A stretch of 64,000 nt of DNA, taken from contig NW_024735554.1 in NCBI RefSeq assembly GCF_018991925.1, forward strand, positions 2,607,008 to 2,671,007, written 5' to 3'. This stretch comes from Homarus americanus. Lineage: Eukaryota; Arthropoda; Malacostraca; Decapoda; Nephropidae. The translations under genes and the position numbers were made by a program. Under the pieces are notes generated by a model. It had not been told where the DNA came from, searched no databases, and saw only the letters and a list, made by a program, of their open reading frames with translations. Each line of letters begins with the position of its first letter. Positions within the stretch are counted from its first letter, which is position 1. Shown here in pieces: positions 1 to 13,351 of the stretch.

Positions 1-2822
1 AGTCGAACTGGCCAGCCTGATGGATTACCTTACTACAGTTTGTATAGTCTAACTGGCCAGCTTGATTGATTACCTTACTATAGTTTGTATAGTCTAACTG
101 GCCAGCTTGATTGATTACCTTACTATAGTTTGTATAGTCTAACTGGCCAGCCTGATGGATTACCTTATTATAGTTTGAATAGTCAAACTGGCCAGCCTGA
201 TGAATTACCTTATTATAGTTTGTATAGTCTAACTGGCCAGCTTGATTGATTACCTTACTATAGTTTGTATAGTCTAACTGGCCAGCTTGATTGATTACCT
301 TACTACAGTTTGTATAGTCTAACTGGCCAGCTTGATTGATTACCTTACTACAGTTTGTATAGTCTAACTGGCCAGCTTGATGGATTACCTTACTACAGTT
401 TGTATAGTCTAACTGGCCAGCTTGATTGATTACCTTACTATAGTTTGTATAGTCTAACTGGCCAGCTTGATGGATTACCTTACTACAGTTTGTATAGTCC
501 AACTGGCCAGCTTGATGGATTACCTTACTACAGTTTGTATAGTCTAACTGGCCAGCTTGATTGATTACCTTACTATAGTTTGTATAGTCTAACTGGCCAG
601 CTTGATTGATTACCTTACTATAGTTTGTATAGTCTAACTGGCCAGCCTGATGGATTACCTTATTATAGTTTGAATAGTCAAACTGGCCAGCCTGATGGAT
701 TACCTTATTATAGTTTGAATAGTCAAATTGGCCAGCCTGATGGATTACCTTACTATAGTTTGTATAGTTGAATTGGCCAGTCTGATGGATTACCTTACTA
801 TAGTTTGTATAGTCCAACTGGCCAGCTTGATGGATTACCTTACTATAGTTCTGTATAGTCGAACTGGCCAGCCTGATGGATTTCCTTACTACAGTTTGTA
901 TAGTCGAACTGGCCAGCCTGATGGATTACCTTACTACAGTTTGTATAGTCCAACTGGCCAGCTTGATTGATTACCTTTATAGTTTATAGTCTAACTGGCC
1001 AGCTTGATTGATTACCTTACTATAGTTTGTATAGTCTAACTGGCCAGCTTGATGGATTACCTACAGTTTGTATAGTCTAACTGGCCAGCTTGATTGATTA
1101 CCTTACTACAGTTTGTATAGTCTAACTGGCCAGCTTGATGGATTACCTAACTATAGTTCTGTATAGTCTAACTGGCCAGCCTGATGGATTACCTTACTAC
1201 AGTTTGTATAGTCAACTGGCCAGCCTGGAGATTACTCATTACAGTTTGTATAGTCTAACTGGCCAGCTTGATTGATTACCTTACTATAGTTTGTATAGTC
1301 TAACTGGCCAGCTTGATTGATTACCTTACTATAGTTTGTATAGTCTAACTGGCCAGCCTGATGGATTACCTTATTATAGTTTGAATAGTCAAACTGGCCA
1401 GCCTGATGAATTACCTTATTATAGTTTGTATAGTCTAACTGGCCAGCTTGATTGATTACCTTACTATAGTTTGTATAGTCTAACTGGCCAGCTTGATTGA
1501 TTACCTTACTACAGTTTGTATAGTCTAACTGGCCAGCTTGATTGATTACCTTACTACAGTTTGTATAGTCTAACTGGCCAGCTTGATGGATTACCTTACT
1601 ACAGTTTGTATAGTCTAACTGGCCAGCTTGATTGATTACCTTACTATAGTTTGTATAGTCTAACTGGCCAGCTTGATGGATTACCTTACTACAGTTTGTA
1701 TAGTCCAACTGGCCAGCTTGATGGATTACCTTACTACAGTTTGTATAGTCTAACTGGCCAGCTTGATTGATTACCTTACTATAGTTTGTATAGTCTAACT
1801 GGCCAGCTTGATTGATTACCTTACTATAGTTTGTATAGTCTAACTGGCCAGCCTGATGGATTACCTTATTATAGTTTGAATAGTCAAACTGGCCAGCCTG
1901 ATGGATTACCTTATTATAGTTTGAATAGTCAAATTGGCCAGCCTGATGGATTACCTTACTATAGTTTGTATAGTTGAATTGGCCAGTCTGATGGATTACC
2001 TTACTATAGTTTGTATAGTCCAACTGGCCAGCTTGATGGATTACCTTACTATAGTTCTGTATAGTCGAACTGGCCAGCCTGATGGATTTCCTTACTACAG
2101 TTTGTATAGTCGAACTGGCCAGCCTGATGGATTACCTTACTACAGTTTGTATAGTGCAACTGGCCAGCTTGATTGATTACCTTACTATAGTTTGTATAGT
2201 CTAACTGGCCAGCTTGATGGATTACCTTTCTATAGTTTGTATAGTCTAACTGGCCAGCTTGATTGATTACCTTACTACAGTTTGTATAGTCTAACTGGCC
2301 AGCTTGATTGATTACCTTACTATAGTTTGTATAGTCTAACTGGCCAGCTTGATTGATTACTTACAGTTTGTATAGTCTAACTGGCCAGCTTGATTGATTA
2401 CCTTACTACAGTTTGTATAGTCTAACTGGCCAGCTTGATGGATTACCTTACTACAGTTTGTATAGTCTAACTGGCCAGCTTGATGGATTACTACAGTTTG
2501 TATAGTCTAACTGGCCAGCTGATTGATTACCTACTACAGTTTGTATAGTCTAACTGGCCAGCTTGATTGATTACCTTACTATAGTTTGTATAGTCTAACT
2601 GGCCAGCTTGATTGATTACCTTACTACAGTTTGTATAGTCTAACTGGCCAGCTTGATTGGATTACCTTACTACAGTTTGTATAGTCTAACTGGCCAGCTT
2701 GATTGATTACCTTACTATAGTTTGTATAGTCTAACTGGCCAGCTTGATTGATTACCTTACTATAGTTTGTATAGTCTAACTGGCCAGCTTGATTGATTAC
2801 CTTACTATAGTTCTGTATCTTT
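1..2822. repeat. 45-bp minisatellite array with a duplicated ~930-bp block
   Basis: About 60 head-to-tail copies of a 45-bp unit built around the palindrome CTGGCCAG, followed by 'cttgattgattacctta' and 'tatagtttgtatagt'. Variants include gatt/gatg, tactata/tactaca and occasional 'tttgaatagtcaaac' units. The order of variants from about 37 to 967 recurs at about 1243-2173, exactly 1206 bp later, so a block of about 20 units was duplicated as a whole. The array decays at about 2815 into unique sequence. Because 45 is divisible by 3, long open frames run through it on both strands (a 15-residue repeat on the minus strand). These are by-products of the period, not genes. The array presumably lies in an upstream intron of endophilin A. 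Confidence 0.97.
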
Positions 2823-4580
2823 GTATAGATTTTAAATGACCAGCCTAGCAGCTAACATTTTATAGTTTGTTTAACTTCTAAAATAACAACAAAGTAATGA
2901 CAATTAAGAGTTTGTGTAGTTCCCAACTAACCTCATGATCTCCTGAACACTATTCTTGCATACTAATTTGTATCTTGTTTATAGTACAGTACACATTACC
3001 AAATGGTCCATTAGAACATATTGATAAAAAATTTGGTTGCAGTATTAAGGAACTGGTAACTAAATCATTGATTGTTTATTACTGTTAGTTATGTATGTAA
3101 CACCTTAAAGATCTAGCTGTGGGAGCAGAACCACCACATGTTGAAACCATTATCTTTGGAATGGGAAAGTTGTGAACTACACTCCGTATCATTCAGAATC
3201 TAACAGCTAGAGAATTATGGTAATCCTAGACTATTGATAAGAACCTTGGTTATCCAGACTGTAATATCAGGGTCCACTAGCTGGAATTTTGTATTTCTAC
3301 AGTTTTATTGAAGGGTCATATTGTAAAAACAGGCCCATCCATTGCTCTTGGATTTTCCAAAATACTGAGGAGTTTACATATAATACCGTACAGTATTTTA
3401 CATCCAGTCTACACTAGAGCTGCTTTGAAGAAATCTAGTAATTACTCTTATGTTGTATTGAATTAGTCATAAATTGACATCCTTAAGCTCTACAGTACTT
3501 TTGAAAACTCAACTGGATTTCAGCACACAGTACAGTATTTCTATCTCTTGCTGTGTTCAATAAAAAATACAGATATCCTTATTCAGACACTAAAGATGCA
3601 GTTTCAAAGTGTTCCAGCATATAACAAAGAGCTGTATTTTCTGTGTTGTTGGGTTGATGCAAGTACTGTAATTGTGCTTGGCATATTGCTGTGTGGCTCG
3701 TCACATTCACTTGTAAGTTGTTTTGATATTTCTAAATCAATACAACTTTATACAGTCAAGTCGTTAATTTACTTATTGACATAAATGCAGATTTATTAAA
3801 AAGATTAGTCTCTATGTCGCAGTTTTTTGTTTGAATTTGCGTTTCAGTGTTTCATATATACATGTTGAACTATATTCTGCAGTAATAAAATAATTTTACA
3901 TTTAAACATTCTCTTCAGAAAATAGTTTTAGGAATAAAAGGTTCCTTGAGAGTTAAGAGCATTATCTTTTTACCAAGTGCTTCTGCATCATCATTCATTA
4001 ACACATCAAATTGGTATGTACATAAATTATATACTGTGCTAATAATGCTAATATTTAAGCTGTAACTGTTTAGGATGTAAGCAGTGGCAGCCAGTGATGT
4101 ACAGTTACAACTATATAAATGATGTCATTGCTGTACTTGCATTCCAACTTCTTCATACCCAAATTGCAGCAACAGTACTATGCATAGCTTCAAGACAACC
4201 ACTAAAAGCTTGTGGCACCATCAGCTTGGAGCACTGTCTCAGTGCATCGTGATTTAAATAAATTTTTCTTAATCTATTTCTTCCACAAATATCTTTTAAC
4301 AATTTTTAACAATAAGGAATTTGGTAATACTGTACATGTCTCTAGATATTTACTCGATACAGATTTAATAGCTGCCATGAAATTGTCAACTTATTAGGGA
4401 ACAAATAGTGCAGGCCAATTTGGAGTAAAAATTACTTTATGGCTCTACATTATTTAAAATAAAAATGTGAGTGGTACTGGCGCTAAACTGTCATGAGCCA
4501 GACTGTGTGTTAACGTAGCCAGTACTGAGATCATTAATGGTGCCAAGTGTGTACAATTAATGGTCTGGGGTTCGTTCTAG
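2823..4580 (+). other. EndoA: Presumed endophilin A intron, no gene seen
   Basis: AT-rich unique sequence between the minisatellite and the first recognisable linker exon. It contains stop codons in all frames and several TACAGTA/TACTGTA words. No exon, RNA gene or transposon was recognised. Confidence 0.55.
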
Positions 4581-4661
4581 CCACCACCCCTCAGAGGTCC
4601 CCGTACGGTTCGCCCGCCCGCTCTCCGGTGCACACCCCCACGCACACCCCCCAGTACCCAG
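4581..4661 (+). CDS. EndoA: Endophilin A proline/serine-rich linker exon (candidate cassette)
   Basis: An 81-bp exon with an acceptor (ttcgttctag) and a donor (CAG|gtgcgc). It starts after the first base of a codon and ends after the first base of a codon (phase 1 at both ends), so inclusion or skipping keeps the frame. It encodes about 27 residues beginning TTPQRSPYGSPARSPVHTP, rich in Pro, Ser and Thr with SP/TP dipeptides. It is much more GC-rich than its surroundings. The SPARSP motif recurs in the SH3-containing exon at 15852, which ties it to the same gene. In endophilins the region between the N-terminal BAR domain and the C-terminal SH3 domain is a variable, low-complexity linker. The exon call rests on splice signals, phase and composition. 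Alternative use is inferred. Confidence 0.72.
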
Positions 4662-5419
4662 GTGCGCACAAAACCCCCTATGATGTGTACATCCACTCAC
4701 CACTAAACTCACCAGTTCATGCACTACTGTCCTCATACAGTATTATCAGATAATATACAAGCAATGTAACCTTATTTTTTATTATGAATTTTGGTTCTCA
4801 GGAGATCTGATGAAAGCCAGAATGCATACTAAAATTTCTATTTAGTTAATTCTTGTCTGTGATGGAATAGAATTTGTTCATTATTTTTGTTATATGAGAC
4901 CTGGATTGTTTGAAATGAAGGGTTTAGTGTTGGGGTATGGCACAGTGCCCTGTGGAGTAGTTGCCATGTTCGCGAATGAAATTAATCAACTTAACAATGA
5001 AAACAATGTGAACCCCTATGCATTAATATCGATATCAGTAAGTGTTGCTACCCGCACTTTACAGAGTATTTGTGTGAGCTTATGAACTCTTAAAAAGCAC
5101 TGATCACCAACCTCGCCCTGTTGTTGCAAGCACACACACACAGTAGTGTCATAGGCACCTTTCCTCAGAATCTTTGCGTGAATTACTAACTTTCATTTAT
5201 AGTTTGTTTACATTGGATGTAGATTATATAAATCCTCCCTCTTTGTAACCATGGATGATAAATTAATATGATTTTTATTGCACCCAGTCTAATATCACTA
5301 CCCTTCCCCACTGTTACATTAATACCGTTACCCATATTCAGTTTTTATAATAATTTATCAGAATAGGTAGTTGCATGACTTTATGTTGCATTATTCAGTA
5401 GAATATTGATTTATCTTGC

Positions 5420-5527
<108 letters not shown>

Positions 5528-5599
5528 TAAAAGGAAAAGAAAACACTGTGTTTTCTTCTTTTTATCACATATACCTAGACACACCTACAGTGATTTACT

Positions 5600-5746
<147 letters not shown>

Positions 5747-6784
5747 ATATTATAGAAATATAATATAATATAACTATAAATTAGACCATACTTGCTGAAA
5801 GAGAATAAATTACTTGGCTTTGGTAGATTTATACCATATTGTATACTGCATTCTTAAACTCTCATGTGAGCTGAACCTCACTCATTAGCCCATTTGGTAT
5901 AAAAATAACAAATATTAAATTGAAAATAAAACTATTATTGAGTGAATATAGTCATTAAGTACAGCACCTACTGTAGTTTATTGGTCAGAAAAGATTTATG
6001 GAAACATATATATCTCCTCCCTAACAGATTATAAACTATCATATATACAGTATATCTTTGGTCATATAAATGAGTAGTTCTCATTCTTCATTATCTTATA
6101 ATGAGAGAGAAGGTACAAGTCTTATGTTTGTAGCAGCTGTAGTGTTGGGGTGGTACATATAACAGAGCTACCTGGGATACTTCTCACTGAAGCATCATTT
6201 GCCATCCTGTGCTTAGTTACCGTACATCTTATGTTGTGCTGCAGATAGGGAGATCTTCTAGAAATCATGTTTATTAAAAAAACTAAGTATTGTAATGAAA
6301 AGGAACACATTTCATTGTTGATACTTTTCTTTGCAATGTTAAATCAGTATTATTGTAAACAAATAAGATTTGTATTATTTGGCAGTGCAGTGTTGTGTAA
6401 GGCAGCTTTTTTTTCCAATCTTGTGGCTAATAAGTGTTTGAATTTGTAGCGCTGTTGTCAAGTTGGCTGTGAAATATTCACTATACAGTAGTTCTTACTG
6501 GGTATGCACACTATTTCTTGCACTACTTGCTCGTTGCTTGTGTATTGTTGTCTCTTGACTGAACAATAATGTAATGTTTTTGATGTTTCGTTGTTAGCAT
6601 AGAACATTATTACATGAACATATTTTGTACTTTTATCATTGTTTGTGATTGTAGTATAATGTGGGTGTGTGTGTATGTTTATCTCTATGTTGAACTTGGT
6701 AGATATTTGCCTAATAACTCTTGTATTATTATAGATTTTTTTGCAGGATTTAATGCAATTGAATGAAACATGAAATATGGCTAA

Positions 6785-6809
6785 GTGTGTGTGTGTGTGT
6801 GTGTGTGTG
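6785..6809. repeat. (TG)n microsatellite
   Basis: Short TG dinucleotide run in the intron. Confidence 0.95.
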
Positions 6810-6987
6810 GGTGTGGTTACCTATAATATTATGACTAGTGATAGATGTACACATGTGCATGATTAGACTTTTAATAGTTCTCTTTCAGCCATCACTCAGT
6901 TTTCTTAACCCTAATTTATGTGTCAGCTGAAACATTCATGGATGACCAGTAGTTTTAGCCTTTCTGGTCAGTGCAAAATTTCTTGGT

Positions 6988-7147
<160 letters not shown>

Positions 7148-9235
7148 TTTTTTTTAAACAGAACCCATTATTTAATTTACCACAATTTTTGTGATTGATA
7201 TACAGTATCTGTGTCAGGGAATTCTTGTGTAGTGTGTCTCCTGTGTCAAGGATACATATACTGTACTTAGATCTAGGAAATAGAAGCATGACATTTATGT
7301 TTTTTTTGTGTGTGCATCATCTATGATAACTTGTAAGACATAGTAGGAGATAAACTATAGTGGTCATCAAGACAGAGTAATGGACTGTTCAGGTGATTTC
7401 CTATAATCTGTTTGTAATGTATATAATATTTGATTTATTTATTTTTTCTTAACACTGTACATTACTCCATTACCATGTTTGATGCCACTATTTGATATAT
7501 GGTATATGTACAATATAGAGATTACAGTATTTCTTAGGCAGTCATGCTGATGATGTGCATTGGAGATAAATGATTGGATACAAAAGTCTCATTGCCAGCC
7601 ATTGTAGACAAGAACCTAAGCGGTACCTGCCTCATCACCGCATGCTTCTTAGCTTGTCGCAAGTCGACACGGTGCAGGCTTGATTCCGCCCCATTAGGTC
7701 GAGGCTTTACTCCTTAGAAAGCAGGGGTTTTGAGAGTGTCCTGTATGTGACTCTTGGTAATTTTTAACTTCCTCCCCTCACCCCCTCTGTCTACAATTAT
7801 AAGGTGAATCTGACACAGTGCACATGATTATTGGTATAAACCTTAGGACAGTTTCACTGAACTACCACAAAGATTGTTGAGAAAGCCTGTGGTCAGTTTG
7901 TAATAATGCCATTGCTGTGCGCATACATCAGACTGCAACACAATCTTCTTAGGCATAGTCATCAACTTACAGTGGTATAAAAATGATTTGTCAAATTTTT
8001 CCAGTGACACATAAGAATTTGTGTCATAACTACCCCAGTGGTATGGGGCTGGCAAAGGTCCTGAAGAGGTATCAAGTTTTGACCTTCACTTGACTATAAA
8101 TCCTTTTTGTACACCATACAGAACTTAAATTCACAAGGGGAGATGTTTTACAGGCGAGTTGAAGTAGGCTTTCAACCTTCCACCTGCCATAGCTCTGACA
8201 CAGTATGTAACCATGTCAGAAATTAAATGCTTGTAGTATTTCTGATGATCATTTCTTCATTTCTGAAAGTATCTTATGCACAAACACTGTATATGATCTG
8301 CCTATTATTTTTATCATCCAAAATATTCATATCTTTAATTATACAGTAATACAATCTCTGCTATTGCATTATATTTACTTTATAGACCAATTTAAATCAC
8401 CAGCTATGAATTTGATCTAGCCAGAAAAAAATAGAAAAACTAAGCAGCAACTAGTACGTACAGGTATTCCTCTTTTAACATGTGTTCACACAACACAATT
8501 TCACATTTATAGATCACCAATTAGGAAACACCTTTCACAAAACAATAATATGTATGCAGTTAACACATCTATCGACAATATGTTCTGAACAAAGTTTCTT
8601 TGTACTTACTTCTGCCCATGACCATTCGCTTCACACTCATCATATTCACTTGCTAAACTTTGCTGTTCTTTCATGATTCACCAATGGCATCACATAATAA
8701 TACAGTAATACTAGCTGGTCCTTTATTTTTCAAAAGCAACAATTCTTCCAAAGAATTCACTAGTGCTTGAAATACTACAAAGGACCTGAGAAAAAAGGGA
8801 AAACAATATTACAAAAAAGATCACAAAAAGTGACAGTTTGTAAATCCTTTACCTCTGGCAACTCTTGGCCATGATTGGAAATCTCACCCCCTCGCAGTCT
8901 TTTGACTTAGGTTGCATTGGTAACAGGAACAGTTTTTTTTATTTTTGTAAACATTGGGTAGAGTGATCCAGACCCATATTGCACCCTTAAAGATGCATCA
9001 TCCAGCCCACGAGACTAGTGGGAGGAACTAAGGTGGTTGATAGGGCTGGTCCACTGTTCCTGCATTACTGCTTATGGCGTGAGTACTCTCAGCGTGTGAT
9101 ATGGCTGAACGGGAAGGGTTGCACCAGCACAGGAGTGTTTAGTGACTCAATTTGCATCGAAAGACCATGACAGGGTTAAATTGTACCACTTCCTAAACCC
9201 ATAATTCTCCATCACCGTAACCTCTTTAGGATCAT

Positions 9236-10545
9236 AAGCTTTCAAAAGAAGAAAGGTTTTAAGTTGTTTTTAAAGGCCTTCACAGAAGTTGGCTGTTTCA
9301 TGGATGCAGGCAACTGATTGTACAATCTGGATGCTCTATAGGAAAAAGAGTGGGCAGCAAAAGAACATTTCCATACTGCTCTAGGCTCCTCAAGGTGTGA
9401 GGGATCATCACTACTCTGCAAAACTATTTCAGAACTTGTGGTCAGAGAATTTAGTAGGTTCGGAAAAATACTTAGGATCATCAAACATAAGTGCCTTAAA
9501 AGTCATTAGACAGAGTTTGAACTCGATCCTAGCCTTAATTGAAAACCAGTGCAATTAGGTCAAGAATGGGGTAGTGGAAGTCCTCGGTGGGAGAGAAAAA
9601 ATAAGCCTGGCCCTCTTCAACACTGTCTGTATTTATTTCAGTAGTTAATAAGGTACCGGTAAGCAGACCCATAAAGAGTGACAATAGTCAACCCAAGAAA
9701 AAATAAGTAAATGTAATAGTGTCACAAGACACTGTCTATCCAAAAACTGTTTCACAACATATAGATTTTGAATATGAAAGTTGCAACTTGTAATCACTGA
9801 ATTTATTTTATCTTTAAAATTTAGTTTTGAGTCAAAGTACACTCCAAGATTTCGAACAGAATTGACAGGACGGAGTTATACAGTACTTCCCCAAAGTTTA
9901 AAGAGCCAAAATCCACTGTGCTATCTTCCCTCCTATTTCCTCCGACTATAATCTCGGGTTTTGCCATCATTCAGCTTAAATTTTCTCCTAGCCATCCAAA
10001 TTTTAACATCAGATATCAAGGGTTTCATTATCTCCTCGTTGGCATAGAAATGATACGCAACATGATGAACATCCAGTAGAGATGCAAAATTATTGGTATA
10101 GACTGTAAACCGAAGTAGTCTCAAAACTGATTACTGTGGGACTCCAAACTGAAATGGTTCCATCAACCATCACACATTGAGATCGCTTTAACTAATAAGA
10201 CTCGAACAGTGGGAGTTCATCATTGCAGACACAGAATGATCAAAGTTTTTGAAGTAACAGATGATGGTCCATTGTGTCAAGTGCTGCAGAGAGATCCAGC
10301 AAGAGCAGAAGGAAGGACTTTCCCGTGCAAGTGTCTATTATCAAATCGTTAGGAGGCAGTATCAGTTGAAAGATACTTCCTATAGGCTGACTGGACCAGA
10401 AGGATCACTCCATTTCTCTCTAACAGAGAACGTAACTGATCCAGCATAGCACGCACTATGATTTTTTATATGAGTTACAGATTGGAGACCGGATGATAAT
10501 TTGACATATTTTCAGTATCAAGACCAGGTTTCCTAAAAAGCAAGT
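9236..10545 (-). pseudogene. CR1/L2-like LINE reverse transcriptase fragment, degenerate
   Basis: Read on the minus strand, pieces of one non-LTR retrotransposon RT appear in order in shifting frames. Near 10500-10470 is 'SNYHPVSNL' (the NYRPVSNL motif), followed by 'LDQLRSLLERNG'. Near 10310-10260 is 'LDLSAALDTMDHHLLL' (the DLSAAFDTVDH motif). At 10124-9933 the catalytic YADD region reads FYANE. At 9842-9645 is the 'SKLNFKDKINSV' and 'FLDRQCLVTLLH' region. At 9484-9242 is the C-terminal 'SFSYRASRLYNQLP' segment. The endonuclease and ORF1 are missing, so the copy is 5'-truncated at about 10545. Frameshifts, stops and loss of the catalytic Asp pair show it is dead. It sits antisense in an endophilin A intron. 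CR1/L2 assignment rests on motif resemblance. Confidence 0.82.
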
Positions 10546-10942
10546 ACAGTATTAAACAACAAGAAAGTTTTAAAATATTAATTTCATGTAATAAGTATAA
10601 AAATACACAAATAAAAGCAAGAATATTTAAAAAGAAATAATGATAATGAGTTTTATTATGAGGTTACGTATAGATATATGCGTGTCATTATTTCACCATT
10701 ATGCATCATTCAGTGGTGATCCTGACTCAACACACAGCCACTCTATATCTATGCAACCAGATTTTTTTTTTATTGTAACAAACAACAAATGCCACCACAC
10801 CACACATAGCTCATAAACTCAAGCTCAGATCTTTGTGAGCACTTTAAATTTGAGAGTATGCAGGTTCTAGAGTATTTTTGAATTTGGATTTTTTACCAGT
10901 AACTTTGTAATAATTTGTCTTTACTTTTTTGGAATGTATATA

Positions 10943-11424
10943 CAGTAATGTCTCCGTTAGCCGGAATCCCTCAAACCCAGAACTCAACGATGGCCAGATT
11001 TGAAATTTTCTCGTAAAATCGTTCCCAAAGCCAGAATTTTTCAGAAAATTCAGGCTTTGGGAACGATTTTCCGAGGGGCACATTTTTTTGGAAAATTCTG
11101 AGAAAATTTTTCTGATACCTGGAAAATTCCGGGGATGGGGGAGTTTTTTCCGGGTTTGAAAGATGAAAATCTGGTGCATTTTCTGGAAATAACGAGAAAA
11201 TTTTTCCGTTACCCGTAAAATTCCGGGGATGACATATTTTTCCGGGTTCGAGAGATGAATTAATGAACAATTTCTGGAACTTCTAAGAACATTTTTCCGT
11301 TACCCAGATAATTCCGGGGATGAGGGATTTTTTTCCGGCTTTGAGAGAGTCATCTCGTTACCTGGAAATCTCTCATTCCTGGAAGTGCTCTCCACCAATT
11401 TTCCGGCTAATGGGGATATCACTG
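10943..11424. mobile_element. MITE with pogo/Tigger-like ends and TA target duplication
   Basis: The left end is TA|CAGTAATGTCTCCGTTAGCC. The right end, read in reverse complement, is CAGTGATATCCCCATTAGCC, also flanked by TA. The 482-bp body has no transposase frame. Its right half is a decayed tandem repeat of about 92 bp: 'ttccggggatg' recurs near 11127, 11221 and 11312, each preceded by a 'ttttccgttaccc'-type block. A tight hairpin lies inside (separate entry). CAGT termini flanked by TA fit non-autonomous pogo/Tigger or Tc1/mariner-like elements. Confidence 0.85.
11015..11070. repeat. Near-perfect 26-bp-arm hairpin inside the MITE
   Basis: Arms 11015-11040 and 11045-11070 are reverse complements with a single mismatch, separated by the 4-nt loop TCAG. 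Confidence 0.95.
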
Positions 11425-12512
11425 TATTCTGTCATGTTAACTGAGGAATACCTGTCACTTGTTTTACTTTGTAGTATTTACTATTTCATTCATGACATGC
11501 AAATAGTGTGTGTGTGTTTGTGTGTGGTCATGCGTGTGTATGTATCTTGGCATACAAATACAGTTGGTGTGGATGAGTGGATTTATGTTTAAGCAGATGG
11601 AGAGTGTATGTACTGTACATACACTGTGTTTTATGCTTGCAAATATATGTGCATGTATTATGAGTGAGTCATGTATACTCATAGATAGAAATACAGTATA
11701 TGCAGAGATATAAAGAACTTTTATTTGTGCAAAGAAATGACACATAGTCAAGGAGAGTACCAGTAGTTGTGATCATTGCTGTGCAGATGGAAGGTTGTTG
11801 TTCTGCCTCTCGATGAGTAAAGGCGAGAATGATCAGGGTGTTGGAGTCTTATTATTATTTTTGGCGGGAAGTTGTGAGCTGTTTTTTATAAGCCGGACGA
11901 GTGGAATAAAGTAACATCTTTTGTCTTGCTTTCTTGTTTATCTAAATAAGAGCTGGTCATTATTATAATAATGTGCCATTAAAAATAAGATACTATAGTT
12001 ATCTTGAGAGGTCATACAGCCTATCTCGGAATGAAAATACAGTACGTATCTGCATGTTAAAGAGAATATCAATGGTTTGTGGTGGTGAATAAAATGTGAA
12101 ATTGGTGGGGGAATACAGTACAGTACTGTACATGGTTTCCATACACATTGTCTTTTAGACTTAAGCAAACATCTTCACGTCTTATGTATGTTTTAAAATT
12201 TAGTCTTATTATATAAGTCTTGCCCCTCTACACAGTAAGGAAACTGTGTAGACTTATGATTTAAAATTTGATATTGTCGTATACTGTACCTTGAATTTCT
12301 AGGTTATCTTCCCTTGACGAAGATACCAATGGTTCCTATCAATACTTACTTAAGTGTTCAGTCTATAGTGATTTAGTCACCTAAGTATTTTAAGATTTTG
12401 TTCGTGTGACAAAGAATATATTTTTTTAAATTAAACATTCACAATTTTAAATGTGTACACTACTGGGTTGTGGTCTAACTGATGTGTGTGGGTTTCTGGT
12501 GCGTGCAAGCAG
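11425..12512 (+). other. EndoA: Endophilin A intron, no gene seen
   Basis: AT-rich unique sequence with a short imperfect TG/TATG tract near 11500-11560 and clustered TACAGTA/TACTGTA words (three overlapping near 12116-12137). No exon or transposon was recognised. Confidence 0.6.
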
Positions 12513-12602
12513 GCTCATCCCCCCTGCCTTCCCCCATGAACTCGGGCCAGCCCAACTGGGACCCTCTCTTCCCCCCGGGAGGCCCCCCGCGCTCTGCTAA
12601 TG
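12513..12602 (+). CDS. EndoA: Endophilin A proline-rich linker exon (candidate cassette)
   Basis: A 90-bp exon with acceptor gcgtgcaagcag and donor AATG|gtaaac. It is phase 1 at both ends, so it is a whole-codon insert like the exon at 4581. It encodes about 30 residues starting SSPLPSPMNSGQPNW and ending with a PGGPPRSAN-type segment. Its first residues SPLPSPM match the start of the next exon (SPLPSPMKSPARSP), suggesting the two exon starts arose by duplication, or that the two exons provide alternative versions of the same linker start. It is GC-rich inside an AT-rich intron. The PLPSP and GGPP stretches are plausible ligands for other proteins' SH3 or WW domains, which is inference. Alternative splicing is not proven. 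Confidence 0.78.
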
Positions 12603-13300
12603 GTAAACATTGCTCACCGTGCACCCTACTGCCATAGCCTCTTATGTTTGTCTGTCACATACATGCACACACACATGGATACACATCGACAAACAAATAC
12701 TGTACACAAGTACAAACATACATACACAGCCTAGGTTAACATGCACAGCTTAATTTTCTCAATGCTCTCGACAATAAATTGACAGCACTAATGCCTCATT
12801 TCCTACAGGAAAGGAGTTAACTTTATTTAATCCATAACCATTAGTCCTCTGAAATGTAGTTAGGAAAGCTTTTGAACATTGTCTAGACAGACAAACTGTT
12901 GGTTATGTTGTGTGTTGTTGTGTGGTGCACTGCATGTCATCCATTGTGTGCTGCTGCACTCTGGCTGTAGTTTTACATCTGCTGAATAGAATTGAGTTAT
13001 TCCAGAAAATCTGATTAGATAAATAATTTTTTAAGTAATTTTGCAAGTTGTAGAACACAAATTCTGAAATCTTGTTTAGAATAGGATGCGAAGGCAACAT
13101 GTTGAGACTGCACCTGTATTATCAGACATCCTCCTTGCTCACTCATCTTCATGACAAAGAGAGCTGCTACACACTGCATGGGGACCTGCTCTTGCATAAG
13201 TTGGTTTTTCACGCTTGTGCAATGGTTTTGTTCTTGTGTGTTTTTTCACCTTGCAAATTAGTGTGTGTATTAGTAAACTGTTGCGGTAGAGTTCCTGTAG

Positions 13301-13351
13301 CTGCTGAGATGGCTGGCCGTCTTCCTCGCCCTTCCATGGTACAAAGATCAG
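13301..13351 (+). other. EndoA: Possible 51-bp phase-1 cassette exon
   Basis: GC-rich 51-bp stretch after gttcctgtag and before CAG|gttttaa. If spliced it is phase 1 at both ends, like its neighbours, and would encode 17 residues containing LPRPSMVQRS, which resembles RSPMVQTP in the SH3 exon. The donor (GTTTTA) is poor, so this is only a candidate. Confidence 0.25.

Noticed and set aside
1232..2023. 263-codon minus-strand open frame of 15-residue repeats (and matching plus-strand frames)
   Set aside because: Direct product of a 45-bp tandem repeat whose length is divisible by 3. No start context, splice signals or non-repeat coding sequence.
1..2822. CRISPR-like array
   Set aside because: Units are head-to-tail without unique spacers, in a eukaryotic intron context. 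It is an ordinary minisatellite.
7641..7690. tRNA or SINE remnant (B-box-like GGCTTGATTCC at 7677)
   Set aside because: Two mismatches in the B box, no credible A box or folding. Not enough to call.
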